DNA of 19,731 nucleotides from Pseudomonadota bacterium (GTDB lineage: Bacteria; Pseudomonadota; Gammaproteobacteria; UBA6186; Azoamicaceae): positions 1-19,731 of the forward strand of contig JAJZUR010000010.1 of assembly GCA_021848375.1 (NCBI GenBank), read 5' to 3'. Positions 8,003 to 15,579 of this stretch are shown here, in pieces. The position numbers were made by a program, and so were the translations under genes. The notes under the pieces are model-generated. The model ran no database searches, had not been told where the DNA came from, and saw only the letters and a list, made by a program, of their open reading frames with translations. The stretch's first letter is position 1, and each line of letters starts with the position of its first letter.

Positions 8003-9028
8003 ATGAACCAGAAAATGATTATACGTTCCGTACAATCTTCCGATTTACCTGCGATGCTTGAAATTGCAGGAAAAAAAGGACCTGGTTTTAATTCTCTCCC
8101 AAATGATAAAGATGTATTGCAGGCAAATATAATGCGGTCTATTGATAGTTTTTCGGGAAAATTAACAATCGGAGAAGGGACGTATTGTTTTGTGATGGAA
8201 AATGTAGAAAACCAGCGGATCATGGGAACTGCTAGCATTGAACATTTTATTGGTCATCCATGGCCATTTTATAAATATCGATTATCAACGATTGCGCAAA
8301 TTTCAAAGTGCATTGATCAATATCGTAAACATCCAATCTTAACATTAGCCAGTGATCATGAAGGCGCATCAGAATTAGGCGCGTTATATTTAGAACCAGC
8401 CAGCCGGGGTAAAGGGTATGGATCATTTCTCTCTCGAACGCGGTGTTTATTTATTGCCGAATTTCCCCACTATTTTTCCGATCACTTGATAGCAGATATG
8501 AGAGGGGTGAGTGATTCCAATGCCATTTCACCTTTCTGGGAAGTATTGGGAAAACCTTTTTTTAATATGAGTTATGCAGAAGCATGCTATATTAAAACGG
8601 TTAAGGGACCACAATTTCTGTTAGATTTAATGCCACGATATCCGATTTATCTTGAGCTTTTGCCAGAGTCTGTACAACAGGTGATAGGAAAGACACATCC
8701 GGATTCAACGCCGGGTTTGCATGTATTAGAAAAGGAAGGATTTACCTACCAGAAGTATGTCGACATTTTTGACGGGGGTCCAACCATTGAAGTGGCTAAA
8801 GAAAAATTGAGAACCGTACGAGAAAGCCAGAAGGCAGTTGTTATTTCTTGTAAAAAGGAAATACAACGTAATAATATTTATTTACTCAGTAATACCCAAT
8901 TAGATTTTAGAGCAACTTTGGCACCGATCGATGTTGTCACTGGTGGCGAGGTGGTGCTGGAAACGGCGGTGGCCAATGTGCTCAATGTTTCCATTGGGGA
9001 TACCATTCGATATTGTTTGCTTCGATAG
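8003..9028 (+). CDS. astA: Arginine N-succinyltransferase
   Basis: First enzyme of the AST pathway: L-arginine plus succinyl-CoA gives N2-succinylarginine. 341 residues against 344 in E. coli. Shared family segments include GPGFNSLPND (26-35), SDHEGASELGALYLEP (117-132) and RGKGYGSFLSRTR (135-147), the acetyl-CoA-transferase-like fold core. Also shared are ADMRGVSDSNAISPFWE (164-180), VIGKTHP with the likely catalytic H232, and VLEKEGF-YQKYVDIFDGGPT near 241-262. The ATG at 8003 is used here. The ATG at 8015 (residue 5) would give an N terminus more like E. coli AstA; neither has a clear ribosome-binding site. It heads an astA-astD-astB operon, and astD starts 9 bp after its stop. Confidence 0.95.
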   Translation: MNQKMIIRSVQSSDLPAMLEIAGKKGPGFNSLPNDKDVLQANIMRSIDSFSGKLTIGEGTYCFVMENVENQRIMGTASIEHFIGHPWPFYKYRLSTIAQISKCIDQYRKHPILTLASDHEGASELGALYLEPASRGKGYGSFLSRTRCLFIAEFPHYFSDHLIADMRGVSDSNAISPFWEVLGKPFFNMSYAEACYIKTVKGPQFLLDLMPRYPIYLELLPESVQQVIGKTHPDSTPGLHVLEKEGFTYQKYVDIFDGGPTIEVAKEKLRTVRESQKAVVISCKKEIQRNNIYLLSNTQLDFRATLAPIDVVTGGEVVLETAVANVLNVSIGDTIRYCLLR

Positions 9029-9037
9029 GAGAATAAA

Positions 9038-10504
9038 ATGCGTGGTCAGCATTATATCAATAACCAATGGCAAAACGGATTAGGTGAAAAGCTCGTATCA
9101 AACGATCCTTCTACTGGTCTTATTTTATGGGAAGGTAACGCTGCCAATGTGGAACAAATTCATTCAGCCATTAATGCCGCTAAAAATGCTTTCCCGTTAT
9201 GGGCGAATTTATCCTTTGCAGCGCGCTATGGGTATTTAAAAAAATTTGCTGACATTGTAACGAAAAAACGAAAAGAATTGACACAAATAATTTCAAAAGA
9301 AATGGGAAAACCCTTATGGGAAGCTGATCTGGAGCTTAATTCTGTTATTCATAAAGTTCCTATTGCTCTGGAAGCCTATCAAGAGCGTTGCAAAGAAAAA
9401 AGTCGTTTGCTACCCAATGGGACGCTGGTTGTGCGGCATAAGCCACATGGCATAATTGCAGTGTTGGGTCCCTTTAATTTTCCCCTACACCTCCCATTGG
9501 GACACATTGTTCCGGCCTTGTTAGCGGGTAATACTATTGTTTTTAAGCCAAGTGAATTTACGCCATTTGTTGCTGAAAAGCTTTTTGAATGTTGGGAAGA
9601 AGCTGAGATGCCAGCAGGCGTTATCAATTTATTGCAAGGGGGAGGCGTGACCGGTTCAGAATTAACCAAGCATCCGCGATTAAATGGATTATTGTTTACG
9701 GGAAGTTATAGAACAGGACAAGCCATTGCCAAGCAATTTTCTGAACAACCCGAAAAAATATTGGCATTAGAAATGGGCGGCAATAATCCATTAGTGGTTC
9801 ATGGTGTTCAAAATTTGAAAGGTGCAGTATACCAAACCCTACAATCCGCTTATTTGACATCAGGGCAACGGTGCACTTGTGCTCGGCGATTAATTGTCAC
9901 GGATGATGTAGCGGGGCACGCATTTATTGAGGCGTTAATTCTAGCCATCAAAGCCATTCAGGTGGGTGCTTATAGTGATGTTCCAGAACCCTTTATGGGG
10001 CCTTTGGTTTCAAGCGCAGCCGCTGATCGCGTTGTTGCTGCCTACGATGGGTTAATCAAAGAAGGTGCGAAGATCTTGGTTCCTTTGCAAAGAAAAGATC
10101 CAAAATTATCCTTTTTATCTCCTGCTTTATTGGATGTCACGAGGATAAAAAATCGACGTGACGACGAAATTTTTGGGCCATTGTTACAGTTAATTTGGGT
10201 TAAAGATTTTTCAGCAGCGCTGCAAGAAGCAAATCATACCGCTTATGGTTTATCAGCGGCTTTATTGTGTGAAGATAAAGAACTCTATCAGCGTTTTTTG
10301 GCTGAAATTCAAGCCGGCATTATCAATTGGAATAAACCAACTACCGGTGCGAATTATCAAGCGCCTTTTGGCGGCATTGGGCATAGTGGAAATCATCGAC
10401 CGAGTGCTTATTATGCAGCGGATTATTGTTCCTACCCAACCGCCAGTCTTGAAGAAACCGAATTAAAAGTTCCTGCAGAGTTTTCACCAGGGCTTCAATT
10501 ATGA
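9038..10504 (+). CDS. astD: N-succinylglutamate 5-semialdehyde dehydrogenase
   Basis: 488-residue NAD-dependent aldehyde dehydrogenase, the fourth AST step (succinylglutamic semialdehyde to succinylglutamate). The active-site set is complete: N147 in GPFNFP, E245 in LEMGGNN, and catalytic C279 in SGQRCTCARR. The cofactor loop FTGSYRTG lies at 220-227. Length and the N-terminal G-x-x-YINNQW motif match AstD rather than other aldehyde dehydrogenases, and the neighbours astA and astB settle the assignment. AGGAG (9027-9031), overlapping the astA stop, is a good ribosome-binding site for the ATG at 9038. Its own stop overlaps the astB start by 4 bp (ATGA), implying translational coupling. Confidence 0.95.
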   Translation: MRGQHYINNQWQNGLGEKLVSNDPSTGLILWEGNAANVEQIHSAINAAKNAFPLWANLSFAARYGYLKKFADIVTKKRKELTQIISKEMGKPLWEADLELNSVIHKVPIALEAYQERCKEKSRLLPNGTLVVRHKPHGIIAVLGPFNFPLHLPLGHIVPALLAGNTIVFKPSEFTPFVAEKLFECWEEAEMPAGVINLLQGGGVTGSELTKHPRLNGLLFTGSYRTGQAIAKQFSEQPEKILALEMGGNNPLVVHGVQNLKGAVYQTLQSAYLTSGQRCTCARRLIVTDDVAGHAFIEALILAIKAIQVGAYSDVPEPFMGPLVSSAAADRVVAAYDGLIKEGAKILVPLQRKDPKLSFLSPALLDVTRIKNRRDDEIFGPLLQLIWVKDFSAALQEANHTAYGLSAALLCEDKELYQRFLAEIQAGIINWNKPTTGANYQAPFGGIGHSGNHRPSAYYAADYCSYPTASLEETELKVPAEFSPGLQL

Positions 10505-11838
10505 AAACGCTAGAAATTAATTTCGATGGTTTGGTTGGACCAACGCATCATTATGCGGGGTTGGCCACTGGTGATTTGGCCTCAGAAAAGAATGCACATC
10601 GAATTTCCCATCCAAAGGCTGCAGCGCTTCAGGGTCTACAGAAAATGAAATTATTATTGGATCTGAAAATCCCACAAGCGCTTTTACCGCCGCAAGAAAG
10701 GCCAGCGTTGCATATCTTACGAAATTTGGGCTTTAGTGGAACTGACGTTGAAGTATTGACCAAAGCTTCTAAAGTTGCCCCTGCAATTTGTAGCGCAATT
10801 TATTCGGCTTCGAGTATGTGGGCAGCCAACGCGGCAACGGTATCACCCAGTGTCGACAGCAAAGATAAACGGGTGCACTTTACTCCGGCTAATTTAGTAA
10901 CACATTTTCATCGAGCCATCGAAGCGAAAGACAACTATCAACTTTTTAAAACAATTTTTGCGGATGAACGATATTTTGTGGTGCATTTTCCCTTGTTTTC
11001 ACATTCAAGTTTTGCGGACGAAGGGGCTGCGAATCACAATCGATTGTGTTCAGAATACGGTGAACTTGGGTATCAAATTTTTGTGTATGGCCGAGATGCA
11101 GTTCATGCGGGGGGCTTGTTATCATACCGATATCCACAGCGGCAATCTCTTGAGGGATCCGAAGCCATCGCACGATTACATCAATTACAAGATCATCAAT
11201 ATCTCTTTGTTAAACAAAACCTCGAGGCTATTGAACAAGGCGTTTTTCATAATGATGTAATATCAGTGATGAATAAAAATGTTTTTTTATATCATGAATC
11301 GGCATTTGAAAATACGGACAATTTCATAAAACAGTTGAAAACAAAAATATCATATCCAATATATTGTCTTGGTGTATCTTTACAAGAATTAAGTGTTCAG
11401 GATGCCGTTAGTTCTTATCTTTTTAATAGTCAATTAATTTCAATTGACAAGGATTCTATGGCGTTAATTGCCCCCATAGAAGCGCAAGAAAATAAAGCCG
11501 CTCATCAAGTATTACGACGGTTATTGCAAGAAGATAATCCCATCCAAACAATACATTTTGTAGACTGTAGAGAGAGCATGTTAAATGGCGGCGGGCCTGC
11601 CTGTTTACGGTTGCGAGTCGTTCTAACGGATAAAGAGCGCAATGCCATTCATCCCCAGGTTTTTTTAAATGAAGCATTATATCATCGGCTGGTAAAATGG
11701 GTGGAAAGACATTATCGGGATGAGTTAGCCGAAAAAGATCTCTTAGATCCCCATTTCTTACAAGAGTGTCATACGGCATTAGATGAGTTAACCCGCATTT
11801 TAAAACTAGGCTCTTTTTACAACTTTCAGAAAATTTAA
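10501..11838 (+). CDS. astB: N-succinylarginine dihydrolase
   Basis: Second AST step: succinylarginine plus two waters gives succinylornithine, CO2 and two ammonia. 445 residues against 447 in E. coli. The N-terminal NFDGLVGPTHHYAGLA (7-22) is the family signature. The catalytic triad of the amidinotransferase-like fold is recognisable as E174 (FADEGAANHNR), H250 (VFHNDVI) and C368 (NGGGPACLRLR), aligning with E174/H248/C365 of the E. coli enzyme. It overlaps astD by 4 bp and converges on prmB with a 4-bp overlap (TTAA). No astC (succinylornithine transaminase) or astE follows, so a general transaminase such as ArgD and another hydrolase would be needed for the full route. Confidence 0.96.
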   Translation: MKTLEINFDGLVGPTHHYAGLATGDLASEKNAHRISHPKAAALQGLQKMKLLLDLKIPQALLPPQERPALHILRNLGFSGTDVEVLTKASKVAPAICSAIYSASSMWAANAATVSPSVDSKDKRVHFTPANLVTHFHRAIEAKDNYQLFKTIFADERYFVVHFPLFSHSSFADEGAANHNRLCSEYGELGYQIFVYGRDAVHAGGLLSYRYPQRQSLEGSEAIARLHQLQDHQYLFVKQNLEAIEQGVFHNDVISVMNKNVFLYHESAFENTDNFIKQLKTKISYPIYCLGVSLQELSVQDAVSSYLFNSQLISIDKDSMALIAPIEAQENKAAHQVLRRLLQEDNPIQTIHFVDCRESMLNGGGPACLRLRVVLTDKERNAIHPQVFLNEALYHRLVKWVERHYRDELAEKDLLDPHFLQECHTALDELTRILKLGSFYNFQKI

Positions 11839-12833
11839 AGATTTTTTAAATCTTTGGCCTTTAACATAAAAATACAATCCATCGCAAACCAGGAAACTTT
11901 GCCAGTCGGCTTTCGGTAGGGGTACCAGGTAAAAGGTAATTGCGGGTACTGTTTTTTAAGCCGCTTTGCGGCTGTCACGCCCACTTCAGCGATTATTTTC
12001 CCTTCGGGATTTAAATAGTTTTTTGCCTTTTTTAAAATAAGATGAATAATATCTAAGCCATCCTTACCGCTTTCCAGAGCCATTTTAGGTTCATTTTTAA
12101 ATTCGGCTGGACTTTTTTGATATTCAGAACTTGCAACATAAGGTGGGTTGGTAATGATTAAATCATAGGTGTGAGTGACGTTTTGAAATAAATCGCTTTT
12201 CAGGCAATTGACCCGATTTTCTAGCGAGTACTTTTGTATATTTTTTGTTGCAACCTCTAGTGCTGCAGAAGAAATGTCGACCAAGTCAACATTCAGTTTT
12301 GGGTTTAAGAGTGCCAGCGTAATACCAATGCATCCTGATCCTGTGCAGAGATCTAAAACACAATGGTTATGCCAGAGCGTTTCCAACAAAAAATCCTGGA
12401 AGCGGGTATTCATGATGGATCTTGGCACTAACACATGTTCATTCACATAAAATGTATTACCTAAATACCAGGCTTCCTGCGTAATATATTCTACGGGGAT
12501 CCGTTCAGAAATTCTTTTTTCAAATAAGGCTAATATGGTGAGGATGTCTCTTTCGGTTAATTTTTGTGTTAGGTTTTTCGTAAACGTTTGCGTTTGTCCG
12601 TATGGGTAGGGCAACTGTAGCGCATGGTAAGTCAAGTATTGTGCGTTTGCAAGGAGAGTATGATTGTCAAAAAAGTGGTGATGCAATTTTGCCTGTCGCA
12701 TCAACTGATGACCTAACTGAATTATATCGGCAACCGTTATTTCTTGTTCGAGACCTCTTTTTAGAAATAGGTTGTATTGCTTATTTCTTTTTGGATCTGG
12801 AGAGATGTGATGGTTTATGAATATGGCTTTCAT
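11835..12833 (-). CDS. prmB: Ribosomal protein uL3 glutamine methyltransferase
   Basis: S-adenosylmethionine-dependent N5-glutamine methyltransferase of the HemK/PrmB family, expected to modify ribosomal protein L3 (uL3). 332 residues, slightly longer than the usual 300-310. The PrmB-specific stretch RIPVEYITQEAWYLGNTFYV (111-130) and EHVLVPRS (132-139) distinguish it from PrmC. The Rossmann SAM motif DLCTGSGCIG is at 161-170, and the catalytic NPPY at 229-232. The first roughly 20 residues exceed the family norm and no strong ribosome-binding site precedes the ATG (GGGTAG about 8 bases upstream), but no better in-frame start exists before residue 45. The C terminus (KPTGKVSWFAMDCIFML) has a short insert relative to E. 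coli. Substrate is inferred from the family. Confidence 0.9.
   Translation of the reverse strand: MKAIFINHHISPDPKRNKQYNLFLKRGLEQEITVADIIQLGHQLMRQAKLHHHFFDNHTLLANAQYLTYHALQLPYPYGQTQTFTKNLTQKLTERDILTILALFEKRISERIPVEYITQEAWYLGNTFYVNEHVLVPRSIMNTRFQDFLLETLWHNHCVLDLCTGSGCIGITLALLNPKLNVDLVDISSAALEVATKNIQKYSLENRVNCLKSDLFQNVTHTYDLIITNPPYVASSEYQKSPAEFKNEPKMALESGKDGLDIIHLILKKAKNYLNPEGKIIAEVGVTAAKRLKKQYPQLPFTWYPYRKPTGKVSWFAMDCIFMLKAKDLKNL
11837..11855. terminator. Possible weak hairpin between convergent astB and prmB
   Basis: AAAGATTT (11837-11844), loop TTT and AAATCTTT (11848-11855) form a perfect 8-bp inverted repeat at the astB stop and within the last codons of prmB. Only one pair per arm is G-C, so the stem is weak and a terminator role is doubtful. 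Confidence 0.25.
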
Positions 12834-12936
12834 TAAAATCTACCCATTGACGATGAAATTTCTTCTTTCAAAACAATAACCCAATTGAGACTTAGCGTCT
12901 ATAGGGCACTGAAAATTCTTAAAAAATCAAGGGGGC

Positions 12937-12957
12937 TATTCAACATAAGGTTGAATA
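12937..12957 (+). promoter_or_regulatory. Perfect hairpin immediately upstream of ubiA
   Basis: TATTCAAC (12937-12944) and GTTGAATA (12950-12957) are perfect complementary 8-bp arms around the 5-base loop ATAAG. The right arm ends at the base before the ubiA ATG. The probable Shine-Dalgarno AAGG (12947-12950) straddles the loop and the first paired base, so folding could modulate translation. Downstream use of the ATG at 12976, which has its own AGGA, would escape this. Confidence 0.45.
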
Positions 12958-13848
12958 ATGTTAGGATTCAATCCTATGCAGCAGACTAAGGCTTTATTGC
13001 ATTTTAATTTTTATGCCTATTTACGCTTAATGCGTTTAGACAAGCGGATCGGCATTTATTTATTATTGTGGCCAACCTTAATGGCACTATGGATAGCTGG
13101 AAACGGCAAGCCCGATCCCTTCATAGTGCTGGTATTTATTTTAGGCGTGATCGTGATGCGCAGCACCGGTTGCGTTATCAACGATATTGCCGATAGAGAA
13201 TTTGATAAGTTTGTTAAAAGAACGCAAAACCGACCATTGGTGACGGGTGAAGTAACACTCTTAGGTGCCTTTATTTTGTTTTTGGGTTTAGTACTCATCG
13301 CCTTTTTATTAGTATTACAACTTAATCTGCTAACCATGGTGCTTTCCAGCGTTGGTTTATTGTTGGCCATTATTTACCCATTTATGAAACGTTATAATTA
13401 TGTTCCTCAAGTCATCTTAGGTGCTGCTTTTGGTTGGGCAATTCCGATGGCATTTGTGGCGTTAACGAGAAATATTCCACCCGTTGCATTTTTATTATTT
13501 TTTGTTTCACTATGTTGGGCAGTCATTTACGATACCGAATATGCGATGGTCGATCGATCGGATGATATTAAAATTGGGATCAAATCTACGGCGATTTGGT
13601 TCGGAAAAGCAGATGCGATTGTGATTGGCGTCTTCCAGCTCTTGATGTTGGCTTTATTGGTAAAAATCGGAGTCGATCTGGATTGCGGCAAGTTTTATTT
13701 TGGCGCTGTGCTTTGTGCCGGTTTATGCTTTATATATCAGCAATATCTCATGAAAAATCGCAATGAAACCGCCTGTTTTCATGCGTTTTTAAATAATAAC
13801 CTGGTTGGAGGGTTGTTATTTATGGGGTTGTATTTAGATTATTGGTGA
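12958..13848 (+). CDS. ubiA: 4-hydroxybenzoate octaprenyltransferase
   Basis: Integral membrane prenyltransferase that joins a polyprenyl diphosphate chain to 4-hydroxybenzoate in ubiquinone synthesis. 296 residues, normal for UbiA. Two Asp-rich motifs that bind Mg-diphosphate are intact: NDIADREFD (75-83) and YDTEYAMVDRSDD (191-203). The N-terminal LRLMRLDKRIGIYLLLWPT (22-40) is family-specific, and eight or nine hydrophobic helices are evident. The ATG at 12958 is used, with AAGG 7 bases upstream; an in-frame ATG at 12976 (residue 7) preceded by AGGA is an equally reasonable start and is closer to E. coli UbiA. It stands alone, divergent from prmB and convergent with znuA. No ubiC is nearby. 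Confidence 0.95.
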   Translation: MLGFNPMQQTKALLHFNFYAYLRLMRLDKRIGIYLLLWPTLMALWIAGNGKPDPFIVLVFILGVIVMRSTGCVINDIADREFDKFVKRTQNRPLVTGEVTLLGAFILFLGLVLIAFLLVLQLNLLTMVLSSVGLLLAIIYPFMKRYNYVPQVILGAAFGWAIPMAFVALTRNIPPVAFLLFFVSLCWAVIYDTEYAMVDRSDDIKIGIKSTAIWFGKADAIVIGVFQLLMLALLVKIGVDLDCGKFYFGAVLCAGLCFIYQQYLMKNRNETACFHAFLNNNLVGGLLFMGLYLDYW

Positions 13849-13870
13849 CAGACACAGGGCTGACACCAAT
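13841..13870. terminator. Hairpin filling the ubiA-znuA convergent gap
   Basis: ATTGGTG (13841-13847) pairs with CACCAAT (13864-13870). Inside it, after an A-A mismatch, CAG (13849-13851) pairs with CTG (13860-13862), leaving an 8-base loop. It overlaps the ubiA stop and fills almost all of the 24-bp gap between the convergent genes. There is no T-run on either side, so it is at best a non-canonical bidirectional terminator. Confidence 0.4.
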
Positions 13871-13872
13871 GG

Positions 13873-14808
13873 CTACGATAAGCACCGTTGAAAATGCTGA
13901 CTCAAATTATCTAATAATTCAAAATAGCCATTTGGGTTTGCCAGAGCGGCCTGTCCTTCTGGATCTAATTCGTCGACTCTAATATTTAAGTCTTTAACGA
14001 TATTGTGCACTAATTTGGGTTCAAACTGGGGTTCGGTGAAAACACACTGGGCGTGACTTTTTATGATTGCTTCTCGAATGATCTTTACTCTTTTTGCGCT
14101 CGGCGGCAGTTCGGGATGAAGTGTGATGGCTCCAACCGCGTTTAAGTCGTAACGCCGTTCAAAATATTGGTACGCGTCATGGAAGACAACAAAAGGAATA
14201 GAGTGAATGGGTTTTAATTTTGCTTGAATGTCTGCATCTAATTTTTTCAGTCGTTGTGTTAAAATCTCACCATTTTGTTGATATTGTTCAGCATGATTGG
14301 GATCAATTTTAATTAAATTTAGAACGATGTAGTTAGTGAGGATAATGCCGTTTTGCGGATCTAACCAAAAATGCATGTCTACATCGGCATCCAAACCTCC
14401 TGGGTGATCATGTGTGTGAGGTTCCCACTCAGGAGTGCTTCGTAACGGTAATAGCAATAGATCGGGGGTTTTAGCCAATTCTATTATTAAGGGCGGAGTT
14501 TTTTTTTGAAGAACAATGCGCAAAGGTTTAACCAAAAAAGTTTCCAGTTGCCCCCCGCCCCAAAATATTAAATCGGCTTCTTTTAGGTGTTGGATATCGG
14601 ATGATTTTAGGGCATATTGGTGAGGTGAAGCACCGGGTTTAATCAGTAAATGTGGCGTGGCAATACCTTGCATAACCGCAGCGACTAATGCATAAAATGG
14701 CGTTATACTAACGGCTACTGTAGGCGTAATCGGCTGTTCTTGCGCCTGATTCAGGGTAGGAGATACAGCGAGTATCAAACACAGCAGTAGAGAAAGTGTC
14801 TTTTTCAT
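13873..14808 (-). CDS. znuA: Zinc ABC transporter substrate-binding protein
   Basis: Periplasmic high-affinity zinc-binding protein feeding ZnuBC. 311 residues with an Sec-type signal peptide (KK at 2-3, hydrophobic 5-17, likely cleavage near residue 22). Zinc-site histidines of the cluster A-I family are visible: H63 in GASPHQYALKSS, H146 in DMHFWLDP, H210 in VVFHDAYQYFERRY, with an acidic ligand near D282. The charged loop between the first two ligands contains HTHDH (131-135), shorter than the long His-rich loop of E. coli ZnuA but typical of zinc rather than manganese proteins. It is divergent from znuC across only 36 bp. A run of nine A on the coding strand (14509-14517) lies in the frame. 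Zur regulation is expected from the family. Confidence 0.93.
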   Translation of the reverse strand: MKKTLSLLLCLILAVSPTLNQAQEQPITPTVAVSITPFYALVAAVMQGIATPHLLIKPGASPHQYALKSSDIQHLKEADLIFWGGGQLETFLVKPLRIVLQKKTPPLIIELAKTPDLLLLPLRSTPEWEPHTHDHPGGLDADVDMHFWLDPQNGIILTNYIVLNLIKIDPNHAEQYQQNGEILTQRLKKLDADIQAKLKPIHSIPFVVFHDAYQYFERRYDLNAVGAITLHPELPPSAKRVKIIREAIIKSHAQCVFTEPQFEPKLVHNIVKDLNIRVDELDPEGQAALANPNGYFELLDNLSQHFQRCLS

Positions 14809-14844
14809 ATGTTAATCACTCAACTTATATAGGATGTTAATCGT
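14809..14844. promoter_or_regulatory. Short divergent znuA/znuC control region with direct repeat
   Basis: Only 36 bp separate the two start codons. ATGTTAATC occurs twice in the same orientation (14809-14817 and 14834-14842), 25 bp apart start to start. The spacing leaves no room for two full divergent promoters without overlap, so both promoters probably overlap each other or reach into the coding regions. The repeat is a candidate operator; it does not clearly match the palindromic enterobacterial Zur box. AGGA at 14831-14834 serves as the znuC ribosome-binding site. Confidence 0.4.
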
Positions 14845-15579
14845 TTGCCATTAGTGACTGCGGATCATGTTCATGTTCAATTTGGGCAAAAAATCATTCT
14901 AACAGATGTTCATCTCAGCGTGCGTAGAAATGAAATCGTTACCTTGATTGGTCCGAATGGTGCCGGTAAATCAACGTTGGTAAAGGTGGTATTGGGTTTA
15001 ATACGGCCAACCCGCGGGATAGTACACATGAAACCGGCGATACGATTGGGCTATATGCCGCAAGGTCTGATGATTGAGCCCTATATGCCATTAACCGTAC
15101 AGGGATTTTTAGAATTAGCCGGCAAATGGGATAAGAAAGCCTATAGCGCACTCCTTCGGGAATTAATGATCTCACATTTACAATCAGCAATGATGCATTC
15201 TCTATCCGGTGGGGAACGCCAACGCGTGTTATTGGCGCGGGCGTTATTGCGAAAACCTGATCTTTTAGTCTTAGATGAACCTGTGCAAGGTGTTGATGTG
15301 ACGGGTCAACAAGAATTATATGATTTAATTGTCCATATCAGAGATACTCAGCATTGCGGCATCTTGATGGTCTCGCATGATTTACATTTGGTGATGGCAG
15401 GTACCGATTCGGTGATCTGTTTAAACAAACATGTATGTTGTTCGGGCCATCCAGCTACCGTCACCCAGCACCCCGAATTTTTAAATTTGTTTGGCGATCA
15501 AAAACCACTGGGTTTAACTGTTTATACGCATCAACATAATCATCGGCATGATAATTCAGGGGAAGCAGAATGTCCTTAG
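14845..15579 (+). CDS. znuC: Zinc ABC transporter ATP-binding protein
   Basis: Cytoplasmic ATPase of the ZnuABC zinc importer, 244 residues. Walker A GPNGAGKST at 36-44, signature LSGGE at 120-124, Walker B LLVLDEP at 140-146 and H-loop H178 in MVSHDL are all intact. The C terminus carries HQHNHRHD (229-236), a His cluster also found in E. coli ZnuC, and LNKHVCCSGHP (193-203) matches the Znu subgroup. The start is TTG at 14845 with AGGA ten bases upstream; the ATG at 14834 is out of frame, and a GTG at 14854 (residue 4) is a possible alternative. The stop overlaps znuB by 10 bp, indicating coupled translation. Confidence 0.95.
   Translation: MPLVTADHVHVQFGQKIILTDVHLSVRRNEIVTLIGPNGAGKSTLVKVVLGLIRPTRGIVHMKPAIRLGYMPQGLMIEPYMPLTVQGFLELAGKWDKKAYSALLRELMISHLQSAMMHSLSGGERQRVLLARALLRKPDLLVLDEPVQGVDVTGQQELYDLIVHIRDTQHCGILMVSHDLHLVMAGTDSVICLNKHVCCSGHPATVTQHPEFLNLFGDQKPLGLTVYTHQHNHRHDNSGEAECP

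Noticed and set aside
10958..11260. 100-codon forward frame inside astB
   Set aside because: Out-of-frame shadow of astB with no recognisable domain.
11456..11779. 107-codon reverse reading frame inside astB
   Set aside because: Overlaps the catalytic Cys region of astB; composition is an antisense shadow.
14509..14517. A9 run in znuA as a programmed slippage site
   Set aside because: It encodes ordinary Lys codons in an AT-rich genome and the frame is normal-length; chance is sufficient.
14809..14844. Canonical Zur palindrome between znuA and znuC
   Set aside because: The repeats are direct, and no clear inverted pattern of the enterobacterial type is present.
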